Positions 16,242 through 25,959 of a stretch of DNA of 64,000 nt are shown here, one piece after another. The stretch lies in contig WBUK01000002.1 of NCBI GenBank assembly GCA_008933765.1, positions 310,001 through 374,000 on the forward strand. Direction: 5' to 3'. The notes below the pieces were generated by a model. It was not told the origin of the DNA. It saw only the letters and a program-made list of their open reading frames with translations, and made no database searches. How positions within the stretch are numbered: position 1 is the first letter of the stretch; the number at the start of each line of letters is the position of its first letter. Position numbers and translations under genes: made by a program. The DNA comes from Ignavibacteriaceae bacterium (GTDB lineage Bacteria; Bacteroidota; Ignavibacteria; Ignavibacteriales; Ignavibacteriaceae).

Positions 16242-17375
16242 ATGACGAACATTATTGAAAGTAAACTAAAAACTGATGAAATGGTCCTGAATATGGGGCC
16301 ACAACATCCGTCAACACACGGGGTTCTTCGTGTGGAATTGAAATTGGACGGTGAGAAGATCGTTAAGGCTGATTCTCACATCGGTTATCTTCATCGCTGT
16401 TTTGAAAAACATTGTGAGGCTATGACCTACCCACAGATTATACCTTATGTCGATCGGATGGACTACTTAGCCGCAATGAGCAACGAGTTAGGATATGTTC
16501 TCGCTGTGGAAAAACTGCTGAAGATCGAAATTCCTGAAAGAGTGGAGTATATCCGGGTAATTATGGCTGAGTTTCAAAGAATTGCCTCGCACTTAGTTGC
16601 GCTTGGAACATTCGGGCTGGATACCGGTGCTTTTACACCGTTCCTCTACACTTTCCGCGACCGCGAAAAAATTCTTACTCTTTTTGAATTAACTTGCGGC
16701 GCCCGGCTCCTTTATAACTACATTTGGGTTGGCGGTGTTTCGCACGATCTTCACCCCGATTTCATCCGGTTAGCTAAAGAATTCATTGAGTATTTCCGAC
16801 CGAAAGTTGTGGAACTGAACGAACTGCTTACTTATAACAAAATATTCATTGAAAGAACCGCAAATATCGGTGTTTTACCCCCTGAACTTGCTATTAATTA
16901 TGGCGTTTCGGGCCCCAGCCTCCGCGGCTCAGGTGTGAAATGGGATATAAGAAGAGAAGATCCTTACTCAATCTACGACATGTTCGAGTTTGACATCCCC
17001 GTCGGCGAAGGCCTCGCAGGCACAACCGGTGACTGTTGGGACAGGTATTATGTACGAATTTTAGAGATGGAACAAAGCCTTCGCATCCTCGAGCAGGCGT
17101 TGGATCAAATCCCCGAGGGTGATGTCAGCGCAGCAGTTCCGAAAAGAGTTAAACCGATTGACGGAATTTCATACGCACGCGTTGAAAACCCCAAAGGTGA
17201 ACTTGGTTATTTTATTATCAGCAAGGGAGGGCTTCAGCCCTTTAGAGTGAAAGTGCGCCCGCCATCGTTTGTTAACCTTAGCGTTTTCTCGGAAATCGCC
17301 AAGGGGCACATGGTTGCGGATGTTGTTGCCATTCTTGGAAGTCTTGATATTGTATTAGGAGAAATAGACAGATGA
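16242..17375 (+). CDS. nuoD: Complex I subunit NuoD (49 kDa)
   Basis: Peripheral-arm subunit forming the quinone pocket with NuoB, homologous to the NiFe-hydrogenase large subunit. The 377 residues include [14 protein letters not shown] (17-30), [30 protein letters not shown], the [22 protein letters not shown] region and the C-terminal [20 protein letters not shown]. It ends in an ATGA overlap with nuoH. Confidence 0.97.
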   Translation: MTNIIESKLKTDEMVLNMGPQHPSTHGVLRVELKLDGEKIVKADSHIGYLHRCFEKHCEAMTYPQIIPYVDRMDYLAAMSNELGYVLAVEKLLKIEIPERVEYIRVIMAEFQRIASHLVALGTFGLDTGAFTPFLYTFRDREKILTLFELTCGARLLYNYIWVGGVSHDLHPDFIRLAKEFIEYFRPKVVELNELLTYNKIFIERTANIGVLPPELAINYGVSGPSLRGSGVKWDIRREDPYSIYDMFEFDIPVGEGLAGTTGDCWDRYYVRILEMEQSLRILEQALDQIPEGDVSAAVPKRVKPIDGISYARVENPKGELGYFIISKGGLQPFRVKVRPPSFVNLSVFSEIAKGHMVADVVAILGSLDIVLGEIDR

Positions 17376-18430
17376 ACCAGGTCTTCGATCTTCCCAATTT
17401 TTTACTCATTCTCTTGTACGCAGTTGTACCGTTACTGTTTATCATTCCGTTTGCCTTGATGGCGGTGTTTTTTGAAAGAAAAATTTCCGCCTGGATTCAA
17501 AACAGAATAGGACCAAACAGAACAGGCTACTGGGGTCTGCTGCAAACAACCGCAGACATCCTAAAACTGATGCAAAAAGAGGATATTGTTGCTTCAGGTG
17601 CGGATAAAAAGTTGTTTCTTCTTGCACCGATGCTTGTTTTTATGGGTAGTTATGCTGCTTACGCTGCACTTCCCTTTTCATCAATTTATATCGGTACAAA
17701 CATAAATCTCGGCGTGTTGTACATGGTCGCAATTTCCGGATTTGTAGTTGCGGGCATTATTTTCGCCGGTTGGGCTTCTGATAACAAATATTCGATTATG
17801 GGCTCGATGAGGTCGGCTTCTCAGCTGATCAGTTACGAAATTCCAACGCTGTTTGTTATCATTTCGATTTTTGCGGTTACACAGGAACTTAATCTGAAAG
17901 ATATAAGTGAAATGCAGACAGCAAACATCCTCAACTGGGGAATTTTCGGTTATGCCGGTTTGGGCTTTAAAAGGATTCTTCTTATCCCCGCCCTTTTTGT
18001 GCTGATGATTATTTTGTTCATAAGCACACTGGCTGAAACAAACCGTACCCCATTCGATCTGCCGGAAGCTGAATCAGAGCTTGTTGCCGGTTTCCACACC
18101 GAGTACAGCGGTATGAAATTTGCGCTTTTCTTTCTTTCAGAATATGCGAATATGTTCGCTGTTTCCGCTTTGGTAGCATCGTTGTTTCTCGGTGGTTATC
18201 AGTCGCCATTTGGTTATCTGGGCGATCTGCTTAATCTTCCCTGGTTGGTGCCACTGGAACAGGTATTCTGGTTCCTTCTAAAAGGCTTGCTGTTGGTCGG
18301 TGTGCAGATGTGGATGAGATGGTCGCTGCCACGCCTTAGAATTGATCAATTGATGAAAGTTTGTTGGAAATATTTGATCCCTATCGGATTCGTTTGTTTT
18401 ATTTATATCACGATTATTATGTATGTATAG
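17372..18430 (+). CDS. nuoH: Complex I subunit NuoH
   Basis: Membrane subunit that couples the quinone site to the proton channels. The 352 residues have about eight membrane helices. Conserved loops are visible: [20 protein letters not shown] after the first helix, [14 protein letters not shown] in the centre and [20 protein letters not shown] before helix 6, followed by [12 protein letters not shown]. It overlaps nuoD by four bases and is followed two bases later by nuoI. Confidence 0.97.
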   Translation: MNQVFDLPNFLLILLYAVVPLLFIIPFALMAVFFERKISAWIQNRIGPNRTGYWGLLQTTADILKLMQKEDIVASGADKKLFLLAPMLVFMGSYAAYAALPFSSIYIGTNINLGVLYMVAISGFVVAGIIFAGWASDNKYSIMGSMRSASQLISYEIPTLFVIISIFAVTQELNLKDISEMQTANILNWGIFGYAGLGFKRILLIPALFVLMIILFISTLAETNRTPFDLPEAESELVAGFHTEYSGMKFALFFLSEYANMFAVSALVASLFLGGYQSPFGYLGDLLNLPWLVPLEQVFWFLLKGLLLVGVQMWMRWSLPRLRIDQLMKVCWKYLIPIGFVCFIYITIIMYV

Positions 18431-18432
18431 CT

Positions 18433-19338
18433 ATGAAGAACGCAATATCTAACTATCTGAACGAGATCAAGTCCGCAGTTTTAACCACACTGATCGGCAT
18501 GAAAGTTACATGGAAAAATATGTTCCATGAAACGGTTACTATTCAATATCCCGAAGAAAAACCGATTCTGCCGGAAAGAAGCAGAAGCAGGCTTTATGTA
18601 AATATGGACGACTGTATCGGCTGCGACCAGTGCGCGAGAGCCTGCCCGGTTGACTGTATCGAGATCGAAACTGTGAAATCTGTCCCCGGTGAAGACCTCG
18701 GAATTACCAGCAACGGAAAGAAAAAAGTCCTTTGGGTTACCAAATTTGACATCGATTTTGCGAAATGTTGCCATTGCCAACTTTGTGTGTTCCCCTGCCC
18801 GACTGATTGTATCTACATGACTGATGTGTATGAATACTCGGAATACGAAAGAGATTCACTTATTTATAATTTCGTAACACTTACTCCTGAGGAAGCCGCT
18901 CAAAAAGTGGATAACTACAATAAATTCATGGAAAGCAAGGCTAAACCACAGGCTGCTGCACCTGCTCCGAAACCACAGGCTGCTGAGTCAGTGGTGCAGG
19001 CAACTGCACCTGCTCCGAAACCACAGGCTGCTGCACCTGTTGAAAAACAGCCGGAAGAAAAGCCACAAACAACGGCACAAACTCAGGCTGCACAGACGCC
19101 AATTCAGGAGCAAAAACAACCTGCAGTAAAACAACCGGATTCAGAGCAGACTCAGGCTGCACAGGCACCAATTCAGGAGCAAAAACAGCCCAAAGCGAAA
19201 GAGCAACCTGCGGTAAAAGAACCGAATTCAGTTCCGGCTCAACCTTCGGAGCAAGTACAGTCACCGAATCAAGAAAAGCCTTCAGACGCCACACGCGATT
19301 CGGGACAGGCTCAACCACCAAAAGATACGGCGAGTTAA
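18433..19338 (+). CDS. nuoI: Complex I subunit NuoI with long Ala/Pro/Gln-rich tail
   Basis: Ferredoxin-like subunit carrying clusters N6a and N6b. From the ATG at 18433 the protein has 301 residues. The two CxxCxxCxxxCP motifs are at C61-C64-C67-C71 and C112-C115-C118-C122, with extra partners at C75 and C126. The normal domain ends near residue 165. The remaining 130 or so residues are Ala, Pro, Gln, Lys and Glu rich, built from repeated segments such as APAPKPQAA and AAQ(T/A)PIQEQKQP, and look disordered. Ordinary NuoI proteins are about 130-190 residues. The tail uses the same codons and frame as the rest and ends just before nuoJ, so it seems genuinely translated. Confidence 0.93.
   Translation: MKNAISNYLNEIKSAVLTTLIGMKVTWKNMFHETVTIQYPEEKPILPERSRSRLYVNMDDCIGCDQCARACPVDCIEIETVKSVPGEDLGITSNGKKKVLWVTKFDIDFAKCCHCQLCVFPCPTDCIYMTDVYEYSEYERDSLIYNFVTLTPEEAAQKVDNYNKFMESKAKPQAAAPAPKPQAAESVVQATAPAPKPQAAAPVEKQPEEKPQTTAQTQAAQTPIQEQKQPAVKQPDSEQTQAAQAPIQEQKQPKAKEQPAVKEPNSVPAQPSEQVQSPNQEKPSDATRDSGQAQPPKDTAS
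18958..19195 (+). repeat. Internal direct repeats encoding the NuoI tail
   Basis: A 28-base unit starting GCACCTGCTCCGAAACC occurs at 18958-18985 and 19006-19033 (period 48). A second, longer imperfect unit starting ACTCAGGCTGCACAG occurs at 19081 and 19150 (period 69). These duplications suggest the tail grew by slippage or recombination. Confidence 0.85.
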
Positions 19339-19341
19339 TTA

Positions 19342-19839
19342 ATGGAATTATTTGATATTTTCTTCTATGCTTTCGGCGCTATCACCGTTATTGCGGGCGC
19401 CGTTACTGTTTTTAGTAAAAACATGATTTACTCCGCTTTCGGGCTGTTAATCCTCTTAAGTGGTGTTGCCGCACTCTACTTTTTACTGGGTGCCGAGTTC
19501 CTCGCCGTCGTACAGATCCTTATTTATGTCGGCGGCGTTATGATTCTTTTAGTTTTTGGTATAATGTTAACCGGACAGGTTAAATCGATGCCAATTCGAG
19601 AGAATTATCTATTTCTCCTCATCGCTGCAGTCGTAACCGGGTTACTGTGTGGGCTTCTGATAACAGGTTTAACCTCTAAAACAGGTTCTGCGTTGTCATC
19701 CGAGATACAGTCAACCTCCTTAAAAGAACTCGGAAATATTCTTATTGAAAAATATTACTTCATATTTGGCATACTTGGCATGCTTCTCTTAATAGTTTTA
19801 ATAGCTGCTGCCGGTATGGCAAGAAACAACAGAGAATAG
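19342..19839 (+). CDS. nuoJ: Complex I subunit NuoJ
   Basis: Small membrane subunit with five helices in 165 residues. The conserved third helix containing the pi-bulge region reads LAVVQILIYVGGVMILLVFGIML. It starts three bases after nuoI and ends two bases before nuoK. Confidence 0.95.
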   Translation: MELFDIFFYAFGAITVIAGAVTVFSKNMIYSAFGLLILLSGVAALYFLLGAEFLAVVQILIYVGGVMILLVFGIMLTGQVKSMPIRENYLFLLIAAVVTGLLCGLLITGLTSKTGSALSSEIQSTSLKELGNILIEKYYFIFGILGMLLLIVLIAAAGMARNNRE

Positions 19840-19841
19840 TT

Positions 19842-20153
19842 ATGGTAGGTCTATCACATTTTCTTGTACTTTCCTCGATTCTCTTCTGCCTCGGTTTGTT
19901 CGGCGTTTTCACGCGTAAGAACGCAATTATGGTTCTGATGGGTCTTGAGATGATTCTCAATGCTGCTTCACTTAACTTTGTTGCAATCTCCAGATTCTCG
20001 GAGAAGTTAGCTCCCGCTGCCGGGCAGGTAATTTCACTCTTTATAATTGTTCTTGCAGCTTCCGAAGCGGCTATTGCGCTGGCCATCGTTCTGAATCTCT
20101 ACAAGAATTTTTATAATGTAAACATCGACGAAATTAACACTCTAAAAGAATAG
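19842..20153 (+). CDS. nuoK: Complex I subunit NuoK
   Basis: Three-helix MrpC-like membrane subunit of 103 residues. The buried glutamates expected for proton transfer are present in MVLMGLEMILNAASLN and LAASEAAIALAIV. It sits between nuoJ and nuoL with gaps of two and three bases. Confidence 0.96.
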   Translation: MVGLSHFLVLSSILFCLGLFGVFTRKNAIMVLMGLEMILNAASLNFVAISRFSEKLAPAAGQVISLFIIVLAASEAAIALAIVLNLYKNFYNVNIDEINTLKE

Positions 20154-20156
20154 CAA

Positions 20157-22211
20157 ATGAATACTCATTTAACATTATTACAGGCTCTTGTAATTCTGCT
20201 GCCCTTGTTTGGGTTCGTTGTAGCGATACTCGCCCCCAACAAGATGAAAAAGATGTACCTTGTTGAAACAGGAATAATGTTTGTTTCTTTAGTACTGGCG
20301 GCGATATTATTTTTCACCAAAATCTTCAATTTTTCCGAAGAGATAATCAGAAGTCAGTTCACGCTCTTCTCTCTTGGAATGGGTGAGAAGCCTTTCGAAC
20401 TTTTGGTGGATCTTACAATGGATAACATGACGGTTTCTCTGCTGTTTATGGTAACCTTGATCAGTTTTCTCGTCCATTTCTTCTCATTGGAGTATATGGC
20501 AGAAGACCCGTTAAAGAACCGCTATTTTGGGTATCTCGGGCTTTTTACTTTTTCAATGCTTGGCTTGGTAAGTACCGGCAGCATCCTGTTTATCTATATT
20601 TTCTGGGAATTAGTTGGGCTTTCATCATACCTGCTGATTGGCTTCTGGGGTTACAAAGATGAAGCAGCAGACGCGTGCAGCAAAGCCTTCATAACTAACA
20701 GAGTTGGCGATTTTGGCTTCTTCCTCGGAGTTTTAACACTTTTCATTACCTACAGAAGCTTTGACCTTTTCTATATCTTTGGCGAGATAGCAAAAGGTAG
20801 TTATCCGTACGGAAGCGAAGTGTGGCTGACCGTTGCCGGACTGCTGTTGTTCTGCGGCGCAATTGGAAAATCGGCACAATTTCCGCTACATGTCTGGCTG
20901 CCGGACGCAATGGCGGGTCCAACACCGGTAAGTGCACTCATACACGCCGCAACAATGGTTGCCGCCGGTGTTTACATGATTGTTCGTTTATTCCCAATGT
21001 TTACCGAGACTGCTTTCATAGTTATTGGCGTTATTGGTGGGTTTTCTGCACTTATGGCTGCAACTGTTGCACTCACGCAACTCGATATTAAAAAGATACT
21101 CGCATATTCAACTGTCAGCCAGTTAGGGCTTATGGTGCTTGCGGTTGGTGTAGGTGCGTATCAGGCGGCAATTATTCACCTGATGTTCCATGCTTTTTTC
21201 AAAGCCGGTTTATTCCTTGGTTCAGGGTCAATAATTCACGCTACGCATTCTCAGGATATCATGGATATGGGCGGGCTGAGGAAAAAGATGCCCGTTGCTT
21301 TCTACACGACCCTTATGTATGCTCTCTCTTTGATTGGCTTCCCCTTGACGATTGGGTTCCTTTCAAAAGAAATGATTTTGACCTCCTCGTTAGTACTCGG
21401 AAATATGACGGGTAACTACATCTACTTTGTATTTGTAGTGCTTACCAGTGTCCTTACTTCATTCTACATTTTCAGGTACATCTTCCTGATTTTCTTTGGT
21501 GAACCAAGAAACAAACACGCCTACGAGCACGCTAACGATCTTAATATTTTTATAAAATTGCCGCTTATTGTTTTGGCGGCGCTCTGTTTCTTTTTCTTCT
21601 TTACATTAAATCCGATTACACTTCACGGGTCGTATGTTACCGAACTGCTGTTCAAATTCCCCGATATTCTTTTGCCTAAAGAAATTACCCACGGGTTCTT
21701 AACAGCATCGCCCGGAAACATCTACTCAACAGAATACATGCACTCGCTGCATGAGTCGGAGCTTTTGGCTACACTCACATCCGCCCTAATCATTTTGGCA
21801 GGTGTCGGGACGGCTTGGTACATGTATATGAAGAAAAAACTTGTTCCTAAAGTACCTGAAGGCGCTCTCGGTAAACTTTATCTCTTCTCGCAAAACAAAT
21901 GGTATTTGGATGAGCTTTACGGTGTCACCGTTATTAAAGGCACCCATCTCACCGCTGCTTTGATGAGCTGGATTGATAAAAATATAGTTGACGGAGTAAT
22001 TAATCTCGGTGCTTGGGTTACCGTTGCGCTTGGCAAGTTTAGCGCTGCTTTCGATCTATATGTGATTGATGGCTTAGTTAACTTAGTTGCCTGGATCAAT
22101 GGTTTCTTCAGTATGTTCATCAGAAAATTCCAGACCGGTAAAGTTCAGTCGTATCTTACTTTGGCGATGGTTTTTATCGTTCTTTTTGTAATGTATGTTT
22201 TTTCTAATTAA
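20157..22211 (+). CDS. nuoL: Complex I subunit NuoL (antiporter-like)
   Basis: Distal proton-pumping subunit, 684 residues with 14 or more membrane helices and a C-terminal lateral helix. Antiporter-family blocks include FWELVGLSSYLLIGFW, GAIGKSAQFPLHVWLPDAMAGP, SALIHAATMVAAGVYM, KILAYSTVSQLGLM and MFHAFFKAGLF. The C-terminal extension after about residue 530 contains the amphipathic arm and last helix. Confidence 0.97.
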   Translation: MNTHLTLLQALVILLPLFGFVVAILAPNKMKKMYLVETGIMFVSLVLAAILFFTKIFNFSEEIIRSQFTLFSLGMGEKPFELLVDLTMDNMTVSLLFMVTLISFLVHFFSLEYMAEDPLKNRYFGYLGLFTFSMLGLVSTGSILFIYIFWELVGLSSYLLIGFWGYKDEAADACSKAFITNRVGDFGFFLGVLTLFITYRSFDLFYIFGEIAKGSYPYGSEVWLTVAGLLLFCGAIGKSAQFPLHVWLPDAMAGPTPVSALIHAATMVAAGVYMIVRLFPMFTETAFIVIGVIGGFSALMAATVALTQLDIKKILAYSTVSQLGLMVLAVGVGAYQAAIIHLMFHAFFKAGLFLGSGSIIHATHSQDIMDMGGLRKKMPVAFYTTLMYALSLIGFPLTIGFLSKEMILTSSLVLGNMTGNYIYFVFVVLTSVLTSFYIFRYIFLIFFGEPRNKHAYEHANDLNIFIKLPLIVLAALCFFFFFTLNPITLHGSYVTELLFKFPDILLPKEITHGFLTASPGNIYSTEYMHSLHESELLATLTSALIILAGVGTAWYMYMKKKLVPKVPEGALGKLYLFSQNKWYLDELYGVTVIKGTHLTAALMSWIDKNIVDGVINLGAWVTVALGKFSAAFDLYVIDGLVNLVAWINGFFSMFIRKFQTGKVQSYLTLAMVFIVLFVMYVFSN

Positions 22212-22231
22212 AGAAAACGGAAGAATATAAA

Positions 22232-23815
22232 ATGTCACAATTCCCGTATCTTTCAGTTCTAACCTTCTTACCACTTATAGCGGCGCTTGGACTTATTTTT
22301 GTCCCCGCTGAAAAGAAGAATACTATCAGATACACCGCTTTGTTTGTGGTTATCGTTCAAATATTAGCCACCGCTTTGGTTTGGTTTGGTTTTAATTTCG
22401 ACCTCACCGGCATCAATAAACTTGAGGGCTATCAATTTGTTGAGAAATTTACCTGGATTTACCTAACCGGGCTTCCGATATTTGATACTTTTAAGGTTGA
22501 CTATTTTCTCGCCGTTGACGGTTTAAGCATGCCGATGGTTATTCTTAGCACCATTATCGCTTTTGTTGCTACCATTTCATCATGGAATATCGAAGAAACC
22601 ACAAACAAACCGGGTTCAAGCAAAGGTTATTTTATCCTTCTGCTTATTCTTAATACCGGAACAATGGGCGTTTTCGTTGCGCTCGATTTCTTCATGTTCT
22701 ATATTTTCTGGGAATTGGTGCTCCTCCCAATGTACTTCCTGATTGGAATCTGGGGTGGGCCTCGCAAAGAATATGCTGCTATTAAGTTCTTTATCTATAC
22801 TCTTGCAGGCTCGGTCTTAATCTTATTAGTGATTATCGGGCTTTACCTGAGCGTCTTAGAACCTTACGGTGGCAGTAAGATCCACACATTTAACATGCTC
22901 GCAATGATGGATAAAGCTAACTTCACATCCGATGGAATGATGTCGCTGTTAAACCCGGGTAATTTCCGTTTTCTTGCTTTTCTTGGGTTGTTTATCGGTT
23001 TTGCTATTAAAATCCCCCTCTTCCCTTTTCACACATGGTTGCCTGATGCGCATGTGGAAGCACCTACGCCAATATCCGTTATCCTGGCAGGTGTTTTGCT
23101 GAAGATGGGCGGTTACGCAATCCTCAGAATAATCTACCCGATCTTCCCGGAACAGGTTCAGCAATGGGCTTGGTGGATTGCTTTCCTCGGAATGATTAAT
23201 ATCGTATATGGTGCTTTTTGTGCTTTGGGGCAGAAAGATTTCAAAAAGCTTATCGCATATTCATCAGTTTCGCACATGGGTTTTGTGGTGCTCGGTATTG
23301 CTACCTACAGCGAGCTGGGGATTGCCGGCGGAGTGCTTCAAATGTTCAACCACGGAACCGTTACAGCAATGCTCTTCCTTATCGTGGGTGTTATTTATGA
23401 CAGAACCCACAAACGCGGGCTTGATGATTTCGGCGGGCTTGCTACCCAGGTTCCGATGTACACCGGTGTGGTAACACTGGCATTCTTTGCTGCTTTTGGG
23501 TTGCCCGGACTTAGCTCTTTCGTTTCCGAATTGATGATATTTATCGGTGCGTTCACTTCAGACGCAATCCGCGTGTTAACCGTTATCTCTGCAATTGGTA
23601 TCGTTCTGGGTGCTGTTTACATGCTCAGAGCTTTGCAGAAAATTTTCCTCGGTAAGATGAAGGATGAATATAAAACCCTTAAAGACCTTACCGTAAGGGA
23701 ATATGTGATGTTTGTTCCATTGGGTATTATCGTAATCTTATTCGGTATATACCCAACACCAATGCTTGACATTATGAATAAAACTATCAGCAACCTTCTT
23801 ACTGCTATTCAGTAA
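22232..23815 (+). CDS. nuoM: Complex I subunit NuoM (antiporter-like)
   Basis: Antiporter-like proton-pumping subunit with 527 residues. Recognisable motifs: FWELVLLPMYFLIGIWGG, the FLGLFIGFAIKIPLFPFHTW loop followed by LPDAHVEAPTP, VILAGVLLKMGGYAI and KKLIAYSSVSHMGFV. The conserved helix-5 Glu is in FYIFWELV. It follows nuoL by 20 bases and precedes nuoN by 17, with AGGAG before nuoN. Confidence 0.97.
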   Translation: MSQFPYLSVLTFLPLIAALGLIFVPAEKKNTIRYTALFVVIVQILATALVWFGFNFDLTGINKLEGYQFVEKFTWIYLTGLPIFDTFKVDYFLAVDGLSMPMVILSTIIAFVATISSWNIEETTNKPGSSKGYFILLLILNTGTMGVFVALDFFMFYIFWELVLLPMYFLIGIWGGPRKEYAAIKFFIYTLAGSVLILLVIIGLYLSVLEPYGGSKIHTFNMLAMMDKANFTSDGMMSLLNPGNFRFLAFLGLFIGFAIKIPLFPFHTWLPDAHVEAPTPISVILAGVLLKMGGYAILRIIYPIFPEQVQQWAWWIAFLGMINIVYGAFCALGQKDFKKLIAYSSVSHMGFVVLGIATYSELGIAGGVLQMFNHGTVTAMLFLIVGVIYDRTHKRGLDDFGGLATQVPMYTGVVTLAFFAAFGLPGLSSFVSELMIFIGAFTSDAIRVLTVISAIGIVLGAVYMLRALQKIFLGKMKDEYKTLKDLTVREYVMFVPLGIIVILFGIYPTPMLDIMNKTISNLLTAIQ

Positions 23816-23832
23816 TTAGGAGAAAAAATAAA

Positions 23833-25332
23833 ATGGATCTTACAAATCAATTAAGCTTTTTAGCAACTCTGATACCAGAATATCTGATAATCCTCTTTCT
23901 GCTGATAATCGTATTCATGGATTTCAGCACGGAAAAAATTGCTGAAAAGATTCCGGCAGTTGCTATGTCCGGGCTGTTGCTGGCACTGCTTGCCAACCTG
24001 TTTATGACCGGAACACTTTATGAAACTGAAAAATTATTAGCCGGTGGTGAAATTTTCGTAAACGATGGCTTTGCTTTCCTGTTCAAATTTATGATTCTGG
24101 CTTCATCTCTGATTATGGTGTATTTCTTCGTGCAGGATGACGAGGTAAACGCATATAAAACACGAAAAGGCGAGTTCTACATCTTGTTTTATTCGATGGT
24201 TCTCGGTATGATGTTGCTTGCTTCGGCGAATGACCTGATTGCAGCCTACATCGCTCTCGAAGTGCTTTCACTTCCCTCCTATATTGCTGCCGGCTTCCTT
24301 AAAGTTGATAAACGCAGCAGTGAAGCATCGTTAAAATACCTGTTGTTCGGCGCTGTTGCCTCAGGAGTTATGCTCTTCGGAATTTCGCTGCTATACTTCA
24401 GCATGTCATCCACTTCCTTTCAAATTTTGGTTTCGAATATGAGCCATGGAATTGGCTTCGACCCCGTGATGATTCTGGCGCTTATATTCATTATCGGCGG
24501 GTTTGGATACAAAATTTCGATGGTACCGTTTCACTTTTGGACCCCCGATGTGTTTGAAGGCGCTCCGGTTTCAATAACTACTTTCCTTTCGGTTTCGTCA
24601 AAAATTGCAGGCGTTGCAGTGTTTGTTCGCTTCATTGTATATAGCTTCGCAGGTTCCAATTTAATGAACCAGGAGATAGCCGGGCTGGGTTTCAACCTTA
24701 ACTCTTTCTTAGTGCTCCTTTCAATCCTGACGATGACTGTGGGTAACCTAACCGCCATTTTCCAGAACAACATTAAAAGAATGCTGGCTTACTCCAGTAT
24801 CGGGCATATCGGTTTTATTGTTGCAGCACTTGCCGCTAACTCCGAACAGGGGCTTATTGCTATTAGTTCTTATCTGTTGATTTACACTCTGATGAACTTC
24901 GGCGCATTCCTCGTAGTACTGCTCATAAAATTCCGAATCGGATCTGAAGATATTCGTGACTATAAAGGGCTTGGTTACAAGATGCCATTCCTTTCAGTTA
25001 TGATGGTTATTTTTCTCGTTTCCCTTGCGGGGTTGCCGCCAACCGCCGGTTTTTGGGCTAAGTTCTATGTTTTCACTGCACTTATGGAAGCTAAGCTGTA
25101 TTTGTTGGCGCTGTTTGCTATCTTTAACACTGTTATTGGTGTTTTCTATTATTTCAGAGTGATGAAAGTAATGTACTTTGAGAAAAGCGAAACCGCTGAA
25201 CCTTTGCCGATTCTTACCGGTGGAAATAAAACTGTGCTGCTGGTTCTCGGGTTGCCGTTGTTGATTTTGGGTATTTATTTCACCCCTGTTGTAGAATTGG
25301 CGCGTGAAACTTTGAAAATCGCAGGGTTTTAA
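23833..25332 (+). CDS. nuoN: Complex I subunit NuoN (antiporter-like)
   Basis: Third antiporter-like subunit, 499 residues. Family blocks: DLIAAYIALEVLSLPSYIAAG, MVPFHFWTPDVFEGAPVSI, KRMLAYSSIGHIGFI and LAGLPPTAGFWAKFYVF. AGGAGAAAAAATAAAATG gives a clear ribosome binding site. Last gene of the operon; nuoE, nuoF and nuoG are absent on both sides. The stop lies inside the first copy of a short direct repeat. Confidence 0.96.
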   Translation: MDLTNQLSFLATLIPEYLIILFLLIIVFMDFSTEKIAEKIPAVAMSGLLLALLANLFMTGTLYETEKLLAGGEIFVNDGFAFLFKFMILASSLIMVYFFVQDDEVNAYKTRKGEFYILFYSMVLGMMLLASANDLIAAYIALEVLSLPSYIAAGFLKVDKRSSEASLKYLLFGAVASGVMLFGISLLYFSMSSTSFQILVSNMSHGIGFDPVMILALIFIIGGFGYKISMVPFHFWTPDVFEGAPVSITTFLSVSSKIAGVAVFVRFIVYSFAGSNLMNQEIAGLGFNLNSFLVLLSILTMTVGNLTAIFQNNIKRMLAYSSIGHIGFIVAALAANSEQGLIAISSYLLIYTLMNFGAFLVVLLIKFRIGSEDIRDYKGLGYKMPFLSVMMVIFLVSLAGLPPTAGFWAKFYVFTALMEAKLYLLALFAIFNTVIGVFYYFRVMKVMYFEKSETAEPLPILTGGNKTVLLVLGLPLLILGIYFTPVVELARETLKIAGF

Positions 25333-25411
25333 CTCTTTCTTCTTTAACACGAGAGACAGTTTGGGCGCTACCGGTTGGTGAGGGTGCCGGGGTTTTAACT
25401 CTTTCTTCTTT
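25324..25411. repeat. 22-bp direct repeat after nuoN, 66-bp period
   Basis: GGGTTTTAACTCTTTCTTCT (then TT) occurs at 25324-25345, where its TAA is the nuoN stop, and at 25390-25411. The second copy runs into a small hairpin (CTTTC...GAAAG). No gene is seen in 25333-25551. Confidence 0.8.
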
Positions 25412-25551
25412 CGCAAGAAAGCGTGATACCCTAAAGATTTACAGGAACTTTAAACATCCCTTCTGTTGTTGTTTTAGTGAAGCCTTGCGATGAACAATCA
25501 ACGGAAGGGAGCAGTTCTTTCGATTTTGGTTAACTATTTTAACTCAATGAG

Positions 25552-25866
25552 ATGATCATGGACAATGCTTACGATCTGCTTGTTAGTGAGAGTGAAAAAT
25601 TCCTCCACTTTTTCAAGCATCGTTTTCCGGTTTTTCATAAATCAAATGTTTTTTACAGGGACCTCGAATATTCAGTCAGGTATTACCTGGAATCGAGAAA
25701 TGTTAAACTCCACTTCAATAAACTTCCTGAAGTTACGGCGAAATTTATTAAGTATCTGGAGTCTCAAGATATTCTTCGATACATTTCACCAAGGACTTGG
25801 GCAGTCAACTACCCCGAGTTCGTTGTGATTCTTCCTCAACCTGCGGAGGCCACAACAACCAACTGA
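25552..25866 (+). CDS. Small uncharacterised protein
   Basis: I do not recognise this 104-residue protein. It is soluble in appearance, with aromatic-rich amphipathic helices (ESEKFLHFFKHRFPVFH, NVFYRDLEYSVRYYLESRN, EVTAKFIKYLESQDI) and a Thr/Ala tail. There are two possible ATGs, at 25552 and 25558. It stands alone between the nuo operon and the SOD gene, with 219 and 93 base spacers. Codon use is like its neighbours, so it is probably a real gene. Confidence 0.6.
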   Translation: MIMDNAYDLLVSESEKFLHFFKHRFPVFHKSNVFYRDLEYSVRYYLESRNVKLHFNKLPEVTAKFIKYLESQDILRYISPRTWAVNYPEFVVILPQPAEATTTN

Positions 25867-25959
25867 TTGCTATTTGATTGATTAATTAGGCAAAGGCTTC
25901 ACTTTTTAACAACCCCGAATCCAACTTACTGTTGGCTCCGGATTTTCTATTGGTGCAAA

